Shown: piece by piece, positions 16,735 to 25,635 of the stretch
How positions within the stretch are numbered: position 1 is the stretch's first letter
How the letters are laid out: each line of letters begins with the position of its first letter
Origin: a virus
Virus record (IMG/VR): IMGVR_UViG_3300031977_000602
Span: 1-37,500 of that record
Direction: 5' to 3' (one strand)
Length of the DNA stretch: 37,500 bases
The notes under the pieces: model-generated
Seen by the model: only the letters and a program-made list of their open reading frames with translations
What the model was told of the DNA's origin: nothing
Databases searched by the model: none
Position numbers and translations under genes: made by a program

Positions 16735-19055
16735 TAGTTACCACCTATGTCGATTTGTGGAATTATTGAAAGTATAGACATCGGTAACGGTACACGCTGT
16801 TCAATGCGAACCCCACCACCTTTACCCCATTGTGGTTGAATGAACACTTCTGATTTGTAAGTCTTCAATGCAATCGGGTCATAGTTGTCACTGTCAAAAC
16901 GTGGCTTGATCTCACTCATTGGTGCAAGGTCACCGTTATCTTGACGTGGACCAACCCAACCACCACGAGAACCATCAACCTCAATGGTCACTTTCGACAC
17001 CGAGACTGATTGTGCTTTCAATGTCTGACTTGGTGACGGTGTGTCAATGTCCAATGTTTCAATTGCAGGTAAATAACTCAGACCTACATGAACGGTTGAT
17101 GCTGCACGTTGCAGTGTAATCTGTCCATCGTTAACAACCTGATCGGGTACAGTGTAACCATCAGTCAGGATACTAACTGTTTCACCGTTCAAGTGGTCAA
17201 GACCACTGATCACGGTTGCAGGGTCACCGTCATACGTCAGACCTGAATCGAGATAGAAACAATCTTCAGCATTGGTTGACTCACGTGGTTCTAGTCGTTC
17301 AACGTACCGCTTTGTTACACCGTTGATTGTACGCTTCACAATAGCATACACAGCGTCACGGTTATCTTCAGTGACTGTTGCAACGTATTCAAATTCACCC
17401 TGTGTCGTGTGCTTATGCCAACCCCACACCTGATGTTCACGTTGATAGGTTAAACCCAGTAGTACACCGTCATCACGGACACACCATACAATACTGTACG
17501 GCTCATCGGCATATGCCATCGACACCAATGTGAAACCTTCAAACAGGTGTTCTGACATCAGTGATAAATCGTTACCGGTGTACTTGTCACTACTGAACTC
17601 GTAACCCAGGTCACGCAGTCGTGTACCTTTCTCTTGCACATATAGTGCGGTACTGTTGATCACAACCGGTGGGATGATTGAACAACCGTTATACGACTGA
17701 ATACGCACACCGATAGTCGAGGGTGTGAGTACACCAGTGTCACCTTCTGTTGTCTTCCACTCAGCACCTGATGTAAGGATCAGCAACGTATCCAGTGGTA
17801 ACAGGTGACGAATCTCATTGACCTGACGTGCAGCAATGGTCCATGTAACCGCATCATCATCACGAGCAGGGTTAGACACTCGCAGTGAATCAAAGTTGTT
17901 TGTCTGTGTGGTAAATGTCGTCTGTGGCTCATTGAACGTATTAGCAAAGACCTGACGCTGCTGGTAGTACGTCACAGCAGAAGGTTTGTTACCTTCACCA
18001 TCAAACGGTCTACGATCAGACGGTGGCGCATCACTGGTGATAGGTGCAATGTTGTAGTCATCGAATGAATTGTTATTCGAGTCACCGATCCAACCATAGA
18101 TACCAGTACCCACTGACGGGTCTTTGTAAACACGGTAGTAGGTAGCTTCAGGTACAGTGTCCCAGGTTAAACGTACACCTGCTGTGGTTGCCAGTGAGCC
18201 TGTTGTGATACTAACTTCAGCAGATGCCAATGATTCTGAACCTTCAGCATCGACAGCAGTGACAACGTATGTGTAAGTCTTGTCGAAGTCACCGAAACCT
18301 TCACCGATAGTTATTGCACCGTTCTGACGGCTCGCTGTACCACCTGATGTGTAAGGTGTGTGTGCTGTCGCATCTTCACCGTTTAGTTCAAATGTATCAA
18401 CCGTCAACGCTGTGATAGTGAATGAGCGACCATTGACTTCCGTCATACCAACAACACCGTTGATGCTGATCAGGTTACCCGTTGCGAACCCATGACCCAC
18501 AGCAGTGACAACAGCAGGGTTAGCTGCTGTGATACCTGTGATCGCTTTATTGATTGAACCTGCACTGAATGTCGGACTGTCAACCGTTGGTGCATAGTCA
18601 ATGACAGTCAGTGACCAATCGTCATCCGCCATACGGTTGAGGTTACGAGGGTCATGTGAAGGGTGGACAATAGTCATCACGTCAGCGTTCTGCGTGAACC
18701 CTAGCGTCGGTAACTGTTCTTCAGTGTACGGTGTAGCAAGTTCAAAGATTGCAGGTCCATCACCGTCGAGAACAAACCCACCGTCTTTAATCACACGGAC
18801 TTTCAAGTGCTCAAACACGAGCATGTAAGTCTGGTCAGTGTTAAAGCTGAACGGTATTAGTCGACCCTTACGATTTGAATTATCAAGCTCACCAATGAAC
18901 TTGAACCCTGGACGTGAATACACACCACCCTGAGCACGCACGAAGAAGTTTTCACACAGATGTAAACCTGTGGCGTACTTTGTCATGTCAGCACGAGATT
19001 GTAATGCTGGTGCAATTTCACCGGATGTAAAGCTGCGTTGTGTGATTTGCGGCAT
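16734..19055 (-). CDS. Tail tubular protein B (T7 gp12-like nozzle)
   Basis: 773 residues. The N-terminus QRSFTSGEIAPALQSRADMTKY, then GLHLCENFFVRAQGGVYSRPG, is the hallmark of gp12-type tail nozzle proteins. Also visible are YTYVVTAVDAEGSES (a fibronectin-like stretch near residue 270), YYQQRQVFANTF and GAEWKTTEGD. The family forms the hexameric nozzle at the tail tip. AGGAGA precedes the ATG, and the gene starts three bases after the tail tube A stop. The inserted fibronectin-like region may contact fibres or glycans; this is inference. Confidence 0.94.
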   Translation of the reverse strand: MPQITQRSFTSGEIAPALQSRADMTKYATGLHLCENFFVRAQGGVYSRPGFKFIGELDNSNRKGRLIPFSFNTDQTYMLVFEHLKVRVIKDGGFVLDGDGPAIFELATPYTEEQLPTLGFTQNADVMTIVHPSHDPRNLNRMADDDWSLTVIDYAPTVDSPTFSAGSINKAITGITAANPAVVTAVGHGFATGNLISINGVVGMTEVNGRSFTITALTVDTFELNGEDATAHTPYTSGGTASRQNGAITIGEGFGDFDKTYTYVVTAVDAEGSESLASAEVSITTGSLATTAGVRLTWDTVPEATYYRVYKDPSVGTGIYGWIGDSNNNSFDDYNIAPITSDAPPSDRRPFDGEGNKPSAVTYYQQRQVFANTFNEPQTTFTTQTNNFDSLRVSNPARDDDAVTWTIAARQVNEIRHLLPLDTLLILTSGAEWKTTEGDTGVLTPSTIGVRIQSYNGCSIIPPVVINSTALYVQEKGTRLRDLGYEFSSDKYTGNDLSLMSEHLFEGFTLVSMAYADEPYSIVWCVRDDGVLLGLTYQREHQVWGWHKHTTQGEFEYVATVTEDNRDAVYAIVKRTINGVTKRYVERLEPRESTNAEDCFYLDSGLTYDGDPATVISGLDHLNGETVSILTDGYTVPDQVVNDGQITLQRAASTVHVGLSYLPAIETLDIDTPSPSQTLKAQSVSVSKVTIEVDGSRGGWVGPRQDNGDLAPMSEIKPRFDSDNYDPIALKTYKSEVFIQPQWGKGGGVRIEQRVPLPMSILSIIPQIDIGGN

Positions 19056-19058
19056 TAC

Positions 19059-19715
19059 TTATCTCCTAACGTTTACGAAGTCACTTTCACTTGGTAGGAA
19101 GTATTGATCATTCATGTCTGTTGCTATCGCAGACGACAAGTATTGACGGTAAAGCTGTAACGAGTCATTGCGTAGTGCACGACCCAGTTCAGCACCGACC
19201 ACCGGTATTGCAACTTCTGATGAAATAAGATGTGACAACGCCATGATGAAGTCATCACTGAATAAGTTCGGATCAGTAACCTTACCAGCAAAGTCGATGC
19301 GTAAATCAGGTTGATTCGCACCGATCACTTTGTTGTCGTCGAAGTTGAACACTTCATAAGGTATCTGATGTCGAAGGTCTGTTGGTGATACAACACGGCT
19401 ATCGAGCAGACGTGACGCAAGGTCAGACTGACCCATCGGTAATTCTTCATATACACCGACTAAACGGTGGATCTTGAGACAGTCAACAGGGTACGAATAC
19501 GCATAACCCCAGTTGAAGATGTCTGTGGTGACAGGTGCGAGTGCTCTGATTTTGTGGTTAAACTGCCACGGTATTTCACGCAGACAGCGATCACGAAGGA
19601 TAGGGTACTTCAGCTTACACAATTGTGCTTGCACGCTCCCTTCGTTCAGGGAATTGATACTACCTGCACGAATGTTACTCAGTGCCAGGTTACAAATTTC
19701 AACTTCAGAAGCCAT
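19059..19715 (-). CDS. Tail tubular protein A (T7 gp11-like adaptor)
   Basis: 218 residues. EICNLALSNIRAGSINSLNE, then CKLKYPILRDRCLREIPWQF and YAYSYPVDCLKIHRL, are classic for gp11-type gatekeeper proteins, which form a dodecameric ring between portal and nozzle. AAGGTGAC lies in front of the ATG. The usual length for the family is about 195-220 residues, so the gene is complete. It is followed within four bases by tail tube B. Confidence 0.94.
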   Translation of the reverse strand: MASEVEICNLALSNIRAGSINSLNEGSVQAQLCKLKYPILRDRCLREIPWQFNHKIRALAPVTTDIFNWGYAYSYPVDCLKIHRLVGVYEELPMGQSDLASRLLDSRVVSPTDLRHQIPYEVFNFDDNKVIGANQPDLRIDFAGKVTDPNLFSDDFIMALSHLISSEVAIPVVGAELGRALRNDSLQLYRQYLSSAIATDMNDQYFLPSESDFVNVRR

Positions 19716-19727
19716 GTGGTCACCTTG

Positions 19728-20039
19728 TTATGATTTAGGACCATAAAGCTGTTCAGCTCGATCACCAGTCTCACGTTGAATCTTAACGGTGGTTAACTGT
19801 AAACCTATGCTTTTGCTTGAGTGGTCTGTGCTTGTGTGTTCAGATTTACGTTCAACAAACGCATACCCACGAACTTCAACGATGTCACCAACAGCTAGGT
19901 TATCAACACCAAGTTCTTCAATCATATCATCGTCGAAACTCAGACTTGTACCGTATGGATAGTGGCTACCGTCGGAACAGCAAACCATACCGTCAGACTC
20001 GTATGATTGCTTTTTAATCTTTACTTGATCATCAGGCAT
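19728..20039 (-). CDS. Probable capsid staple/decoration-type protein
   Basis: 103 residues. The central HYPYGTSLSFDDDMIEELGV, then VGDIVEVRGYAFVERKSEH and a LQLTTVKIQRE strand near the end, resembles, from memory, small phage proteins with a YPYG-L-x-L-x-D core annotated as capsid staples or stabilisers. The protein is acidic and probably a small beta-barrel. It sits between the cement/capsid genes and tail tube A. AGGTGAACC precedes the ATG. Attachment to the capsid is inferred from family resemblance and position. Confidence 0.65.
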   Translation of the reverse strand: MPDDQVKIKKQSYESDGMVCCSDGSHYPYGTSLSFDDDMIEELGVDNLAVGDIVEVRGYAFVERKSEHTSTDHSSKSIGLQLTTVKIQRETGDRAEQLYGPKS

Positions 20040-20048
20040 GGTTCACCT

Positions 20049-20354
20049 CTACAGTGTTTCAACAGCAGACTGACCAGACTCACCTTCACCCATGAATGAG
20101 GCTTCAGCAATGTCTTTCTGGTCTTGTTCAGCTTGCTTTTTAGCAGCGTTAGCGGCTTTAGTTTCAGCAGCTTTACGTGCTTTCGCTTGTGCAGGTGTTT
20201 CAGGTTTAGCAGTTGCTTCAAGCCATGATGGTACTTGTTCTTTACCGCCTTTAGACGGAAACGGTTTATCAGTGTGCAGCACTGGACGCTTACCAGCAGG
20301 GTCATACTGACGACCACCGTAGAAACCTTTTTGAAGGACTTTGTAACTAGGCAT
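20049..20354 (-). CDS. Hypothetical Lys/Ala-rich structural-module protein
   Basis: 101 residues from the ATG at 20354, which has GGAG seven to eight bases upstream; a frame extending to 20405 would run through the hairpin and is rejected. The N-terminus PSYKVLQKGFYGGRQYDPAGK and the short motif VLHTDKPFP look like a small folded region. The second half (about residues 50-80) is a basic, Ala-rich single helix, QAKARKAAETKAANAAKK. The gene lies among head genes, so a minor head or head-completion role is possible. I do not recognise a named family. Confidence 0.75.
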   Translation of the reverse strand: MPSYKVLQKGFYGGRQYDPAGKRPVLHTDKPFPSKGGKEQVPSWLEATAKPETPAQAKARKAAETKAANAAKKQAEQDQKDIAEASFMGEGESGQSAVETL

Positions 20355-20381
20355 GTGATTCTCCAAGTCAGTTAAAGAATT

Positions 20382-20398
20382 GGGGACACGAAGTCCCC
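20382..20398 (-). terminator. Hairpin with UUCG-type loop after the cement gene
   Basis: A perfect 6-bp stem GGGGAC/GTCCCC with a 5-base loop; on the minus transcript the loop reads TTCGT. It lies 14 bases downstream of the cement gene stop and before the next ribosome binding site. The following sequence AATTCTTT is only weakly U-rich, so it may be a partial terminator or an mRNA 3' stabiliser that keeps capsid and cement message abundant relative to tail genes. Confidence 0.55.
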
Positions 20399-20411
20399 GA
20401 CTCAATTGTGG

Positions 20412-20843
20412 TTACGCACCAGTGATGTTCGTCTGGTTACCCATAGTGATACCAGTGGTGAACTTACCAGTAGACGGTGCAGTACCGACCACAGTGTAAC
20501 GAACACCCAGGTAACGCTCTGTAAGCTCAGTTGGTAGAACTTGAATCACTGACTGTTTACCAGCGACCAATTCAGCAAGCGGAATTGTTTCACTGAGAAT
20601 AACAGTACCAAGTGCATCAGTAGCACCTGTTTCGATTGCCACTGCAACAGAAGTCGCATTGTCAAAGTCTTCAGTAACCTGTGCCAAGAAGCAAACTTTG
20701 TTACCTTTACCGATGTCCTGGTTCAACGGTGCAACAGCACCATACGGTGTACCAGCCACACCGAGGTCGATAACGTTAGTCGAACGAGCAGTTGCTGTTA
20801 CAGCTTGGTCGTCCGAGAACAGTTGTTGTGCGGATAAGATCAT
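20412..20843 (-). CDS. Capsid cement protein, Bbp16 family
   Basis: 143 residues. SAQQLFSDDQAVTATARSTN, VIDLGVAGTPYG, a central beta-rich ATSVAVAIETGATDALGT, and TERYLGVRYTVVGTAPSTGKF follow the pattern of the Bordetella phage BPP-1 Bbp16 cement protein, which clamps neighbouring capsid subunits. Length and position right after the major capsid gene agree. A strong AGGAG precedes the ATG, fitting a highly expressed virion protein. Confidence 0.88.
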   Translation of the reverse strand: MILSAQQLFSDDQAVTATARSTNVIDLGVAGTPYGAVAPLNQDIGKGNKVCFLAQVTEDFDNATSVAVAIETGATDALGTVILSETIPLAELVAGKQSVIQVLPTELTERYLGVRYTVVGTAPSTGKFTTGITMGNQTNITGA

Positions 20844-20880
20844 GATGATTCTCCTAAGTTAGTTAAAGGGTCGTGCGGTA

Positions 20881-21879
20881 TTAAACCACACGAGCTTCAG
20901 TGTTAAGAATTGCATCACTCTCACGAATAGGGATGCCACGGTAAGTCATTACTTCTTTACCTTCGATCTCCATTGGTTTCAAGCGCACAAAGCTATCGGT
21001 TGCACCAGCGTTGGTTGCTAACGCATCCAGTGCTTCAAGTACATCACGGTTACAGTAGATCGCCATCTTACCACCGGCTACACGACGGTTCTGCAACTTG
21101 TAGTAAGCCTTACGCATGAAGTCGTACAACTTAACTGTACCACCAGCCATATCAGAAACATCGATGTTCGCAACACGTGAAACATAACGCCAGTCCTTCA
21201 CAGCCATACCAACATGCCATGTGAACTTCTCTTCTTTAGCGTAGTAAGCATTACCGTTTTCATCAGTAACACGTTGCTCACCCATGTCTTCACGCTGAAC
21301 ACCGGCTTGAGTGCCTTTAGGGTAAAGCAGGTTACACTGGTTATCACCCCAGGTAACAAACCAGATGGACGTGTTATCAGAACCAGTACCACCGGCATCG
21401 ATGATCTGACCACCGTTAGCAGCAGACTTGTCATTGAAACGTGGTGCAAGACCCATGAACTCTTCAGGGTCGTCAGCAGTGTTACCGTAGAAGATTTTAC
21501 CTGCTACTTCGTTTGACATTGCTTCAAGGTAAGCCTGAGCTTCAGACAGACGAACTGCACCTTCATTGGTGGACAGGTCAAGCAGACGTTTGTCGATGGT
21601 GCTTAGACCTTCAACGAAACCAGTTGTGTCTTCAACCTGAGCAGTACGACCTTTGCTGTTCGGGATACCTTTGTACAAACGACCCCATGTCACTGAAGGT
21701 AGACCAGTGCGAACTGTGTGTAAGTGGGTTGTACCCTTGTTACACTCAACCGCAATTGCATCTTCAAGAATCGGGTTCATTTCCATCAGCATTTCGATGA
21801 TAGGGTTGAATTGACCCTGACCGTCCTGCATCTTGTAAATATCGATTAAGTCGATAAAACTATTTCCTAGAGTAGCCAT
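20881..21879 (-). CDS. Major capsid protein (HK97 fold, BPP-1 type)
   Basis: 332 residues. The N-terminus MATLGNSFIDLIDIYKMQDG, a NPILEDAIAVECNKGTTHL segment, TGLPSVTWGRLYKGIPNSKG, then AGKIFYGNTADDPEEFMGL and a C-terminal YRGIPIRESDAI are typical of the BPP-1/related podoviral major capsid family with the HK97 fold. GAGGTGA precedes the ATG. The scaffold gene is immediately upstream and the cement gene downstream. There is no extra N-terminal delta domain, so assembly relies on the separate scaffold. Confidence 0.93.
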   Translation of the reverse strand: MATLGNSFIDLIDIYKMQDGQGQFNPIIEMLMEMNPILEDAIAVECNKGTTHLHTVRTGLPSVTWGRLYKGIPNSKGRTAQVEDTTGFVEGLSTIDKRLLDLSTNEGAVRLSEAQAYLEAMSNEVAGKIFYGNTADDPEEFMGLAPRFNDKSAANGGQIIDAGGTGSDNTSIWFVTWGDNQCNLLYPKGTQAGVQREDMGEQRVTDENGNAYYAKEEKFTWHVGMAVKDWRYVSRVANIDVSDMAGGTVKLYDFMRKAYYKLQNRRVAGGKMAIYCNRDVLEALDALATNAGATDSFVRLKPMEIEGKEVMTYRGIPIRESDAILNTEARVV

Positions 21880-21898
21880 ATTTCACCTCTTCAGTTAG

Positions 21899-22603
21899 TT
21901 AGGCAGTTTTGTCATTCGGGTAAAGAAGGGACACACGGTCTTGTGCTTTCGACGTTGGTGCAGTAGTGCCACCAGGTACATCTTCAGCAGTCAACTTCCC
22001 TACGTTGACCATAAACCGGATAACTTCAGGGTGGTTACCCACACCGTGTTCTTCCAGCAGTTGCTTCAATTCTGGCGTACCAAACTTGTCAATGGCAGAT
22101 CGTGCGATACCGATGTTCTCTTCAAACTTATCACCACCGAACTCTTTGTCATTGCGAGATTGTTCTTGCCAGTCATTCATCAACTGATTGAAAGCATCGA
22201 CGTTACTCTGCGAACTCGCCTGGACTTGTTTAGCTTGGAAATCAACGAGCTTCTGCGCTTGATCCTGAGTAAGCCCCAACTCTTTGAAGAGTGGTGTTGC
22301 TTCATTCAGCATTGCGCTATCAACTGTGACCCCTTCAGGCATCGCAAAGTCGGCATAAGTGTCGGGTGTTGTCTGGCTACCTTCACCATCAGTTTGTTGT
22401 CCAGCAGCATCAGTGCTACCGGTATCATCAGCAGTGTTACCTGCGTCGGATTCGTTTACAGCAGCCGGTGGAGTATTGTCACCCGCGTCCGTGTTATCTG
22501 TTTCGGCTTGCACGCCAGTGGTAGCTGCGCCACCGCCAGCAGTCCCGTCTGCACCAGCTTCTTGCTGATAGACGTTGAATAACCATTGTTTGTTAATAAG
22601 CAT
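21899..22603 (-). CDS. Scaffolding / capsid assembly protein
   Basis: 234 residues. An Asp/Thr/Gly/Ala-rich, acidic, low-complexity N-terminal third (about 15-80) is followed by YADFAMPEGVTVDSAMLNEA, KELGLTQDQAQKLVDFQAKQ and an NHPEVIRFMVNVGKL motif near the end. This is the standard layout of podoviral scaffolds: disordered start, helical rods, and a C-terminal capsid-binding helix. The position between portal-side genes and major capsid fits. AGGTGACGAT precedes the ATG. Confidence 0.88.
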   Translation of the reverse strand: MLINKQWLFNVYQQEAGADGTAGGGAATTGVQAETDNTDAGDNTPPAAVNESDAGNTADDTGSTDAAGQQTDGEGSQTTPDTYADFAMPEGVTVDSAMLNEATPLFKELGLTQDQAQKLVDFQAKQVQASSQSNVDAFNQLMNDWQEQSRNDKEFGGDKFEENIGIARSAIDKFGTPELKQLLEEHGVGNHPEVIRFMVNVGKLTAEDVPGGTTAPTSKAQDRVSLLYPNDKTA

Positions 22604-22607
22604 ATCG

Positions 22608-22880
22608 TCACCTGTTCTCTTTTAACATTTTGTAATAGTCTTCTGTTGCAGCATCTCGCAGTTCCTCATCTAACCACAAACCGTGACTTCTCAGACCTGC
22701 GTTGTGAGCGTGCTGAACAGTGTCCTTACTGAATATATTCTCAAAAGTACAGCAGTTTTGCAAACAACGCCACATGAATGCACGACCGTTCTCACTCTTC
22801 ATTATATTACGAATGGTCAACAGTTCCAATTCACGTGACTTCTGCTGCTTCTTAGCACCTTCGTTCTCTTCATCAAACAT
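22608..22880 (-). CDS. Bbp19-like small protein
   Basis: 90 residues. NIMKSENGRAFMWRCLQNCC, a phenylalanine/serine link, then HNAGLRSHGLWLDEELRDA and a final DYYKMLKE follow the Bbp19-type domain pattern (residues after G-R-x-F-x-W-R, then E/H-N-x-G-x-R-x-x-G-x-W-L). Such proteins lie between portal and scaffold genes in BPP-1-like phages; the function is unknown. The ATG overlaps the portal stop (TAATG). Confidence 0.8.
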   Translation of the reverse strand: MFDEENEGAKKQQKSRELELLTIRNIMKSENGRAFMWRCLQNCCTFENIFSKDTVQHAHNAGLRSHGLWLDEELRDAATEDYYKMLKENR

Positions 22881-24550
22881 TATGCTAGTCCTGCATTACG
22901 CATCACCGCACCGAGTGCATTCTCACCACCGGTGTCAGTCTCAGATGCTGTCTTGGCAATGTTCGCACCCTGCTCTGCTGCTGCCATCGCTTGAGCCTGT
23001 GCAGCTTGCTGTGCTTCAACTTGTACTCGCTGTGCCACTTCTTCATCACTGCGAACCAGTGCAGGATCAACACCAAGTGATTCAGCGTACTCATTGATAC
23101 CCTGGTTGATATTAACTTTGTGACGTGCTTCGGGCCACAGTTGTGAAGCCTGACCAACGAACCCGACTAGACGATCAACTGCACCAGTTGCAACCAGACG
23201 CTGTGCTTGTGCCAACACTGACACATATTCAACGTTCAGCTCACGATTCTGAAGCCCAGGTGGTGGTACAGGTAGAACACCGTTCGCTTGAAGGATGTTG
23301 AATGTACGGTCAATCAATGGGTCAAGTAACTCAGTATGCAGACGTTCAAGTACAGGACCTAACATCAGCAACTTCTCTTCATGCTTCTCAGCAACTTCAC
23401 GTGCAGTGATTTGACGACGGTCTGTGTTAGCCAACATCAAGAACAGGTCTTCATAGAAACCACGCTTAATGCGTTGCTCCACCGTCATAATCTCATTACT
23501 CAATGCACCAAGATCAGGTCTGAAGTCATAGATACTGCGTAACCCTTCACTGTTCTGCTCGTGCCAGATGATGTCATTCGGTCCAACACTGCCACCGTTC
23601 AACTTGTTCTTCAGTGACGATGGACCTTGCAACGGTGGGTTGACCATCTTATCAATCGCTTGATACTTACGACGTTCAGCAAGTTGAAGTGCTTTAGTGT
23701 CGCCCAGTGTTGTGATACCAGGACAATCAGTCGCATAGACATCTTCAGCAGTCACATCCCAACGTGGTGTCAGGATAGGGAAGTCATCAAACCCTGATTC
23801 ACGCAAGAACTTCGACTGACCTTCTTTCGTTCCTGAACTCTTCTCGTAGTAGACACTACGCCACGCTTTGTCACGTGCAAGTGGGCTGATACCGTCACGG
23901 TCATCGTTGGGTTCAACAGCATGGATAATCTTGACCCACGCTTCACTGTTACCCTTTTCCCACTGTTGCTTCACTGACTCACTGACGTTCTCAATACCGA
24001 ACTGCTTAATACACTGAGCAACACTGATTTCATATTCACGATAGAAGGTGTCACTGATGTTCTGAGCATTCAGACCGATCATGTAACTACCGACTGTGTA
24101 CGGCTTACACCAGATGACGTTCTCAAAGTCATGGAACACACCCATCGCAGCAGTACCAAACACACCGAGTTCAGCATAGAGCTGGTGGAGTGAGTTATAC
24201 ACGTTTGAGTGTGAAAAGACTTTGTACATGATCTGCTGTACTTCATGCAGCCACACCTTCACCGCTTGAACATCGTCAAGGCTACTTTCACCAGTACCGA
24301 GTCTGAACCAAGGTCTAGCCGGTGACGTGATACCTGACATCATGCCTGATGCAAGTGTACGTGCTGACATGCGTGACGTGTTGTTGATCTGTTTAGTGTT
24401 ACGCTTGTAACCCTTGTTACGGTCCGACGTGAGGAAGCGACCACGGTGTGCCAGGTGATAATCAGACAACTCACGATACAGTGGGATGAATGTTGATCGC
24501 TCTGATCGCAGTGCTTCGAGTCGTTTGTTGAATTGTATGATTGTTGGCAT
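22880..24550 (-). CDS. Portal protein (head-tail connector)
   Basis: 556 residues from the ATG at 24550 (AGAGG seven bases upstream); an in-frame GTG at 24553 is less likely. FNKRLEALRSERSTFIPLYRELSDY, RTLASGMMSGITSPARPWF and, near the middle, MVNPPLQGP are landmarks of the T7/BPP-1 head-tail connector family. The dodecameric portal is the packaging channel and docks the tail. The C-terminal tail is Gln/Ala-rich and helical, as in the portal barrel of related podoviruses. Confidence 0.94.
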   Translation of the reverse strand: MPTIIQFNKRLEALRSERSTFIPLYRELSDYHLAHRGRFLTSDRNKGYKRNTKQINNTSRMSARTLASGMMSGITSPARPWFRLGTGESSLDDVQAVKVWLHEVQQIMYKVFSHSNVYNSLHQLYAELGVFGTAAMGVFHDFENVIWCKPYTVGSYMIGLNAQNISDTFYREYEISVAQCIKQFGIENVSESVKQQWEKGNSEAWVKIIHAVEPNDDRDGISPLARDKAWRSVYYEKSSGTKEGQSKFLRESGFDDFPILTPRWDVTAEDVYATDCPGITTLGDTKALQLAERRKYQAIDKMVNPPLQGPSSLKNKLNGGSVGPNDIIWHEQNSEGLRSIYDFRPDLGALSNEIMTVEQRIKRGFYEDLFLMLANTDRRQITAREVAEKHEEKLLMLGPVLERLHTELLDPLIDRTFNILQANGVLPVPPPGLQNRELNVEYVSVLAQAQRLVATGAVDRLVGFVGQASQLWPEARHKVNINQGINEYAESLGVDPALVRSDEEVAQRVQVEAQQAAQAQAMAAAEQGANIAKTASETDTGGENALGAVMRNAGLA

Positions 24551-24560
24551 CACTGATCCT

Positions 24561-25373
24561 CTACACTATTGCGCTTATAGGGAACTCAGCCCAGTTGTAA
24601 GCTAGTTTAATTCTGTTAGGTGCATTATCAAGGTTAGTAACCTTAGCAATGAAGAATGAATCAGGTGAATAGATACGTGACCCTGTTTCGGGTGATATGT
24701 CACCAGATGAATTGTTCCCTTGTCCAATCTGATTCAGGAAGTCAACTTCTCGAATTGTACCTTCAGTCGTCGGTGGCGAAATCACACTGACAATCATCAA
24801 CCCTGTGTCACTCTCAAAGTTACGGTTCTCATTGAATGACGGCAACGGTGTACCTGGTGTGAACCCTGTTGAATCCCACAAGATTTCAATCTCAGCATCA
24901 GCATCACGAGACTTGAAGCGACGCTGTTGCAGTGTTACCAAGTACCCCGAAGACGCTGGTGGCATCTGATACAGAATGTACTTAGTTTCGTTACCAGCAT
25001 AAACCTCATCGTAGTCCACCACGAAACGCTTACCAATCGCTGAGAAGTATTCAACTTGTGACATTGATGATGTTCTAACCCGAAGATCAGACAGTCCATC
25101 TGTCACCGGTGACTTAAACTGTGTTGCAGTCAATGCACACTTATCTGATGTAGCCAACGCCCACACATCAGTCTCAGTCAGTGGTATGTTCAACGGTTCA
25201 TTGTCACCACCGAGTTCATGGAACACAGTATTGTCTCGTGCAGGTTTCACGTCACTGAACGCAATACGCACAGTGTCACGATGCGACTGCAACAACAGTG
25301 ATGCAGGTTTCAGTGGATCAGACGTTACTCTGACGTACTGAGTGACATCGAGATTCACACGAGTCGTTGACAT
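24561..25373 (-). CDS. Hypothetical protein between terminase and portal
   Basis: 270 residues, mostly beta-type composition. The N-terminus STTRVNLDVTQYVRVTSDPL is followed by SLLLQSHRDTVRIAFSD and later TVFHELGGDNEPLNIPLTE. The second half contains an LQQRRFKSRDADAEIEI strand and an FFIAKVTNLDNAPNRIKL end. I do not recognise a family. The location among virion genes and the beta-rich pattern suggest a capsid decoration or fibre-like protein. The ATG lies two bases after the stop of the upstream small gene, with AGGA as ribosome binding site. Confidence 0.8.
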   Translation of the reverse strand: MSTTRVNLDVTQYVRVTSDPLKPASLLLQSHRDTVRIAFSDVKPARDNTVFHELGGDNEPLNIPLTETDVWALATSDKCALTATQFKSPVTDGLSDLRVRTSSMSQVEYFSAIGKRFVVDYDEVYAGNETKYILYQMPPASSGYLVTLQQRRFKSRDADAEIEILWDSTGFTPGTPLPSFNENRNFESDTGLMIVSVISPPTTEGTIREVDFLNQIGQGNNSSGDISPETGSRIYSPDSFFIAKVTNLDNAPNRIKLAYNWAEFPISAIV

Positions 25374-25375
25374 TG

Positions 25376-25591
25376 TTACTGTCCTAGCAACGTTTTAGTT
25401 GCAGTTGCACCACTGTCCGTCACACCACGTGAGCTAGTCAGAATAGTACCACCATCTTGACCAGACGCTGCTGCACGACGACGTTTATCACGGTCTGCTT
25501 GACCTTCACCGCTTGCTGACGTATCAGGTGCAGTCGGTGCTTCAGGTACAGCAGGTGGTGGGGTTGGTGCACTTGGTGAGCCTCCACACAT
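25376..25591 (-). CDS. Small Pro-rich protein found beside podoviral terminases
   Basis: 71 residues. It begins MCGGSPSAPTPPPAVPEAP, has a basic DKRRRAA centre and ends GGTILTSSRGVTDSGATATK plus TLLGQ. The MCGG, proline stretch, RRR, TILT, and KTLLGQ pattern is widespread in small phage proteins encoded near terminase and portal genes, but its role is unknown. It is likely intrinsically disordered. GAGG lies in front of the ATG. Confidence 0.82.
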   Translation of the reverse strand: MCGGSPSAPTPPPAVPEAPTAPDTSASGEGQADRDKRRRAAASGQDGGTILTSSRGVTDSGATATKTLLGQ

Positions 25592-25635
25592 AACTAAATC
25601 CTCTTGACATTTGAAATTGTTCAGTTATTAGCATA

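Noticed and set aside
20355-20405. Longer version of the 20049-20354 gene starting at 20405
   Set aside because: The extension crosses the GGGGAC hairpin and has no ribosome binding site, while the ATG at 20354 has GGAG at good spacing.
21941-22582. 213-residue plus-strand frame opposite the scaffold gene
   Set aside because: It is antisense to the well-supported scaffold gene, has no ribosome binding site and its low-complexity composition mirrors the scaffold codons.
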